From NCBI GenBank assembly GCA_018268315.1, contig JAFDWU010000001.1, positions 473,280 through 537,279 on the forward strand: a stretch of 64,000 nucleotides of DNA. The letters run 5' to 3'. A program made the translations under genes and the position numbers. The DNA comes from Armatimonadota bacterium (GTDB lineage Bacteria; Armatimonadota; Fimbriimonadia; Fimbriimonadales; Fimbriimonadaceae). Positions 61,371-64,000 of this stretch are shown here, piece after piece. Each line of letters starts with the position of its first letter. Positions within the stretch are counted from its first letter, which is position 1. The notes beneath the pieces are model-generated. The model did not search any database. It was not told where the DNA came from and saw nothing but the letters and a program-made list of their open reading frames with translations.

Positions 61371-62228
61371 TCAGATAACTAAGTCGAGGGGCAGGTCCGC
61401 AATGTCCTTCAAGCGCTTCCCGGTTACAAGATTGTTGACCAGATCAATCCCACTTGCATCATTGCACTCAACAAGGGCTTCTTGCAGTTCTGGCAAAGCG
61501 AAATGGTAAACGCAGTCCAAGTCACCGGTTCCAAGAGCAAGGGATGCTATTCGAGATGGCATTGGTTCCCCGGTTACCGCTACGACGTGGGGCAGATGAC
61601 CTTTACGGTTCCGGACAAGATTGAGTGCTTCGGACTTGGCATTCTGTGCGCGATCACTTCGAAGAGTCCATTTGCACGAAATTGAAGCGTGTAGGCTCGG
61701 CAGGGCGTTGTTCACCTTCCGAAGGGGCGTTAGCCGCGCCGTATCCAGATCGACGATCTCATCCTTTGCACTAATCGAGTCGTCGCTTTCGGGGTTTCGG
61801 AAGATAATAACGTCCGGCGCAATCACGTAATCAGCGCCTAAGGCAACCGCAAGCTCGGGGTTTTGGCTAGCTAGCAGCGCAAGCTGGGTGAGGTGGCCGT
61901 ATTGCTCAAAACCTGCTATCCCAAGCTTCGCACGAGTCCCCATCTTCCGAATCTCCCAATCACCGGGCCTGAGGTGTCCCAAGCTTAGGAAGGTGGACTT
62001 TAAGTACGTTTCGACAATCGTCTCAAACTTTGAACCTGAAGTTTGCCCCGCAAGCCTGTCCCTCCCGGTCTCCGACTTCAGCTTTGCTGCAATGCTTGCC
62101 GCCAGCTTCACACTCATCGTCGAGCTGCTGTCGGCATTCGAGGCCACCCCCCGAGCATCGACTGATAGCAGCTCAGCAAGAATATCCGTATGAAATGCCT
62201 TTCTGCGAAGAGAAATGAGTGAAGTCAC
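61371..62228 (-). CDS. Type II restriction endonuclease, NgoMIV family (GCCGGC)
   Basis: A protein of 285 residues; NgoMIV itself is about the same length. Long blocks match NgoMIV by memory: ARGVASNADSSSTMSVKLAA, LAGQTSGSKFETIVETYLKS, HLRPGDWEIRKMGTRAKLGI, ALGADYVIAPDVIIFRN, LHASISCKWTLRSDRAQNAK and ALGTGDLDCVYHFALPELQE. The catalytic set is the aspartate in APDVIIF and the SCK lysine, with tetramer-type cutting of G^CCGGC expected. The GTG at 62228 overlaps the methyltransferase stop as GTGA; the alternative TTG at 62252 adds only non-family residues. A complete, apparently intact gene. Confidence 0.95.
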   Translation of the reverse strand: MTSLISLRRKAFHTDILAELLSVDARGVASNADSSSTMSVKLAASIAAKLKSETGRDRLAGQTSGSKFETIVETYLKSTFLSLGHLRPGDWEIRKMGTRAKLGIAGFEQYGHLTQLALLASQNPELAVALGADYVIAPDVIIFRNPESDDSISAKDEIVDLDTARLTPLRKVNNALPSLHASISCKWTLRSDRAQNAKSEALNLVRNRKGHLPHVVAVTGEPMPSRIASLALGTGDLDCVYHFALPELQEALVECNDASGIDLVNNLVTGKRLKDIADLPLDLVI

Positions 62229-63181
62229 AGCGCTACCAAGGTTCTTGAGCAAGCTTCGATCGCATTCATAATCTGCACGCCAACCGCCTCCGCGACCGGT
62301 GGTGGAAACGCATTCCCAACCTGGCGATATGCATTAGTCTTCGAGCCTAAGAATTGCCAACTGTCGTCGAATCCCTGAATACGAGCGGCCATTCGAACGG
62401 TCAACCGCGGCATTCCCTCAAAGTTGGCGGCTGGAGCTTCAGTGACGATGCCGTGGCCGTCCACCCCGAGTGCGGCCCAAGCCCGTTTTGCCCTGGTTGG
62501 ACCCAAATCTGGGCCACCATGCTTCTTGCTTCCACCAACGAGAGTTGGGGCGATGCCATTAGCTTTTTCAGCCCACTCATTGGCTCCCTCCCACCCATTC
62601 TCGCTCATTAAGTCAATTAGTGCCTGACCTACCGTTGGTGGACGCCGAATTCCGGGCGTCGGCCATACGAAATGCTGAGCGTAGGGTTCTTTAAGAGCAA
62701 CAAATACTACTCTTGGCCGTAGCTGAGGAACACCAAAGTCGCTCGCTTGCAAGAGCCTCCAATCGATCTTGTAGCCCATCTTGCTGAGTTCCTCTGATAC
62801 GAAGGTTCTGTAGTCTTCGAAGACCGCGTCTAGAATTCCACGCACGTTTTCGATCATCACCGCCAGCGGCCTAATTTCATCGACGAGCCGAATGGCTGCG
62901 GGAAAGAGGTTTCTCTCGTCCGCATTACCCAACTGCTTTCCAGCGCGACTGAATGGCGGGCACGGCAAGCCTCCGGCCAGCAGTTCCACGCCTCGAAAAT
63001 ATCTGCCGTCAAATTCGTTCAAATCCTCCCGAAATACATTCCACTCAGGGCGGTTATGTCGCAGAGTCGCGCATCCGTTGGAATCAAGCTCAACAAGCGC
63101 TCTGTGGTTAAAACCGGCAGCCTCTAGTCCAAGGGCCTGTCCACCTGCTCCCGCGCACATCTCGAGCGAATCCACGATCAT
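62225..63181 (-). CDS. DNA cytosine-5 methyltransferase, partner of the NgoMIV-type enzyme
   Basis: A protein of 318 residues. 5-methylcytosine methyltransferase motifs are all present: motif I DSLEMCAGAGGQALGLEAAG, motif IV with catalytic cysteine GGLPCPPFSRAGKQL, motif VI VMIENVRGILDA, motif VIII QLRPRVVFVAL, and motif X RQVGNAFPPPVAEAVG. The target recognition region (residues 190-270) contains TPGIRRPPTVGQALIDLM. It protects GCCGGC sites from the restriction enzyme whose gene starts at its stop codon. About 200 gene-free bases lie upstream, before the TetR gene. Confidence 0.95.
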   Translation of the reverse strand: MIVDSLEMCAGAGGQALGLEAAGFNHRALVELDSNGCATLRHNRPEWNVFREDLNEFDGRYFRGVELLAGGLPCPPFSRAGKQLGNADERNLFPAAIRLVDEIRPLAVMIENVRGILDAVFEDYRTFVSEELSKMGYKIDWRLLQASDFGVPQLRPRVVFVALKEPYAQHFVWPTPGIRRPPTVGQALIDLMSENGWEGANEWAEKANGIAPTLVGGSKKHGGPDLGPTRAKRAWAALGVDGHGIVTEAPAANFEGMPRLTVRMAARIQGFDDSWQFLGSKTNAYRQVGNAFPPPVAEAVGVQIMNAIEACSRTLVAL

Positions 63182-63362
63182 TTATAGACGAATTTTCGCC
63201 CGCAAAATCGCCTTCATGCGCGGTTTGCTATGACATTTGGTATTTCGTACTAAAGTCTTAAGCAATGAAGGCACGCTCCAACCCGACGCAACCCTCGTTG
63301 GCGTCATGACTGAAAGTCAGATAGGTCGTTATTCCTAACCGCCTGAACCATGGTGTATTATG

Positions 63363-63384
63363 AATATGAATTCTTATTCATATT
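63363..63384. promoter_or_regulatory. Perfect palindrome directly before the TetR start, probable operator
   Basis: AATATGAAT (63363-63371), a 4-base spacer TCTT and ATTCATATT (63376-63384) form a perfect inverted repeat that ends on the base before the ATG at 63385. This is the size and place expected for a TetR autoregulatory site. It also leaves no room for a normal ribosome site. Confidence 0.65.
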
Positions 63385-64000
63385 ATGAGCCAAGCTCTCT
63401 ACGTCCAAAGCCGAAGCAAGCTAACTCGCGACAAGCTACTCGCCGCTCTTGCCCGCCTTCTTGAGTCTCACGACCTCGACTCGATCAGCATCAAAGACAT
63501 CACTGCTGAGGCGGGTTGCTCGGTCGGGGCCTTCTATACCCACTTCCAAGATAAGCAGCAGATGCTCGGCGAGCTTTACCAGGCTTACGTCACCGAGCGG
63601 GGCGGGCTCACCGGTTCGTTCCTGCGGCCCGATCAGTGGAGCGGCCTCTCCTTAGCCGGAGTCGTCGCAAAGTTGGTATCCCTCACCCTTGCGGAGTACG
63701 ACCAGCGCGGCGGGCTATTCCGCGCGTTCCGCGCTTACCGAGAACAACTCTCCGCCCAGGATGAGCGGGACCACATGTCTCTTCTCTATCAAGGGGTTCA
63801 GGAAATCCTCGCACCTCGCCTCACCCACCTCGAAAACCCTACCCAAGCAGCCGATTTCGCATTCTTTGCCATCACATCGGTCGGACAAGCGGCGCTTGTC
63901 GACCGCGGCCGCCATGCCGACTACCTTCAACTTGACCGCCAGACCGTCCAGGCACAGCTCGTCAAGATGATCGTCGCCTACCTAGGAGAACCCACCGAAT
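63385..64000 (+). CDS. TetR-family transcriptional regulator, cut at the window end
   Basis: The first 205 residues are present. The N-terminal helix-turn-helix reads RDKLLAALARLLESHDLDSI then IKDITAEAGCSVGAFYTHFQ and DKQQMLGELYQAY, a clear TetR DNA-binding domain. The ligand-binding part is helical, with nothing to name the ligand. The ATG at 63385 is chosen from domain alignment, although it directly follows a palindrome and no ribosome site is visible, so the messenger may be leaderless. Divergent from the restriction-modification genes. The genes it controls may lie beyond the window. Confidence 0.88.
   Translation, partial: MSQALYVQSRSKLTRDKLLAALARLLESHDLDSISIKDITAEAGCSVGAFYTHFQDKQQMLGELYQAYVTERGGLTGSFLRPDQWSGLSLAGVVAKLVSLTLAEYDQRGGLFRAFRAYREQLSAQDERDHMSLLYQGVQEILAPRLTHLENPTQAADFAFFAITSVGQAALVDRGRHADYLQLDRQTVQAQLVKMIVAYLGEPTE

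Overview
The window is a gene-dense bacterial chromosome segment of moderately high GC (high fifties by eye). It has about 55 protein genes, three tRNA genes, and no gene-free stretch longer than about 300 bases. Several features point to a two-membrane (diderm) bacterium: candidate outer-membrane barrels, a CsgG/FlgT-like protein, a PEP-CTERM sorted protein, lipoproteins and an MsbA-like exporter. A WhiG/FliA-type sigma factor, RpoN, many secreted proteins of unknown family and frequent TTG starts fit the phylum Armatimonadota, probably near Fimbriimonas. That placement is an inference from protein style; no rRNA is present.

Layout. 1-4200 (minus): a sigma-28-type sigma factor group with small proteins and a lipoprotein foldase, then a metallo-beta-lactamase-fold hydrolase, a free-standing DnaA domain-I-like protein and a membrane protein. 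4292-9609: HMG-CoA lyase, facing a presenilin-like membrane protein that is in an operon with a GT4 glycosyltransferase and a MerR-type regulator; then queA and a HAD phosphatase. 9688-11903: three tandem paralogous secreted proteins. 11977-15446: a DsbD system split into two genes, the CrcB fluoride channel and a GNAT-creatininase fusion. 15447-24265: a four-gene envelope operon (CsgG/FlgT-like protein, large FlgD-Ig protein, Ig plus barrel protein, secreted hypothetical). This is the best candidate for an undescribed system. 24279-28104: coaE, rpsA, ppx/gppA and comEA.

28190-31276: secreted hypotheticals, an Asp/Glu racemase-like protein and tRNA-Ser, whose 3' end is repeated 115 bases away. 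31320-34928 is a tightly overlapping operon: glycosyltransferase, Trm112, aroQ, Xaa-Pro peptidase and a degenerate ABC ATPase. 35070-44791: ABC transporters, asnS, selB, an isoaspartyl peptidase-type Ntn hydrolase, a CBS/CorC protein, a small barrel-like protein and plsC. 44831-49704: a GT-C membrane glycosyltransferase, an ArsR-type regulator divergent from a DUF3291 gene with a candidate operator, an inverted-repeat element, an EamA transporter and a PEP-CTERM protein. 49906-52979: a beta-propeller lipoprotein, tRNA-Thr and tRNA-Tyr, and a cysE-cysK operon. 53050-59924: an MrfA-like helicase, tatC and a secreted protein with a Gly/Asn-rich region, divergent from a PcrA/UvrD helicase. 59984-61363 is rpoN. 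61371-63181 is a complete NgoMIV-type restriction-modification pair, followed by a TetR regulator cut by the window edge, with a perfect palindrome against its start codon.

Translational coupling (ATGA, GTGA or TGATG junctions) is common. Two convergent gene pairs overlap by more than 100 bases.
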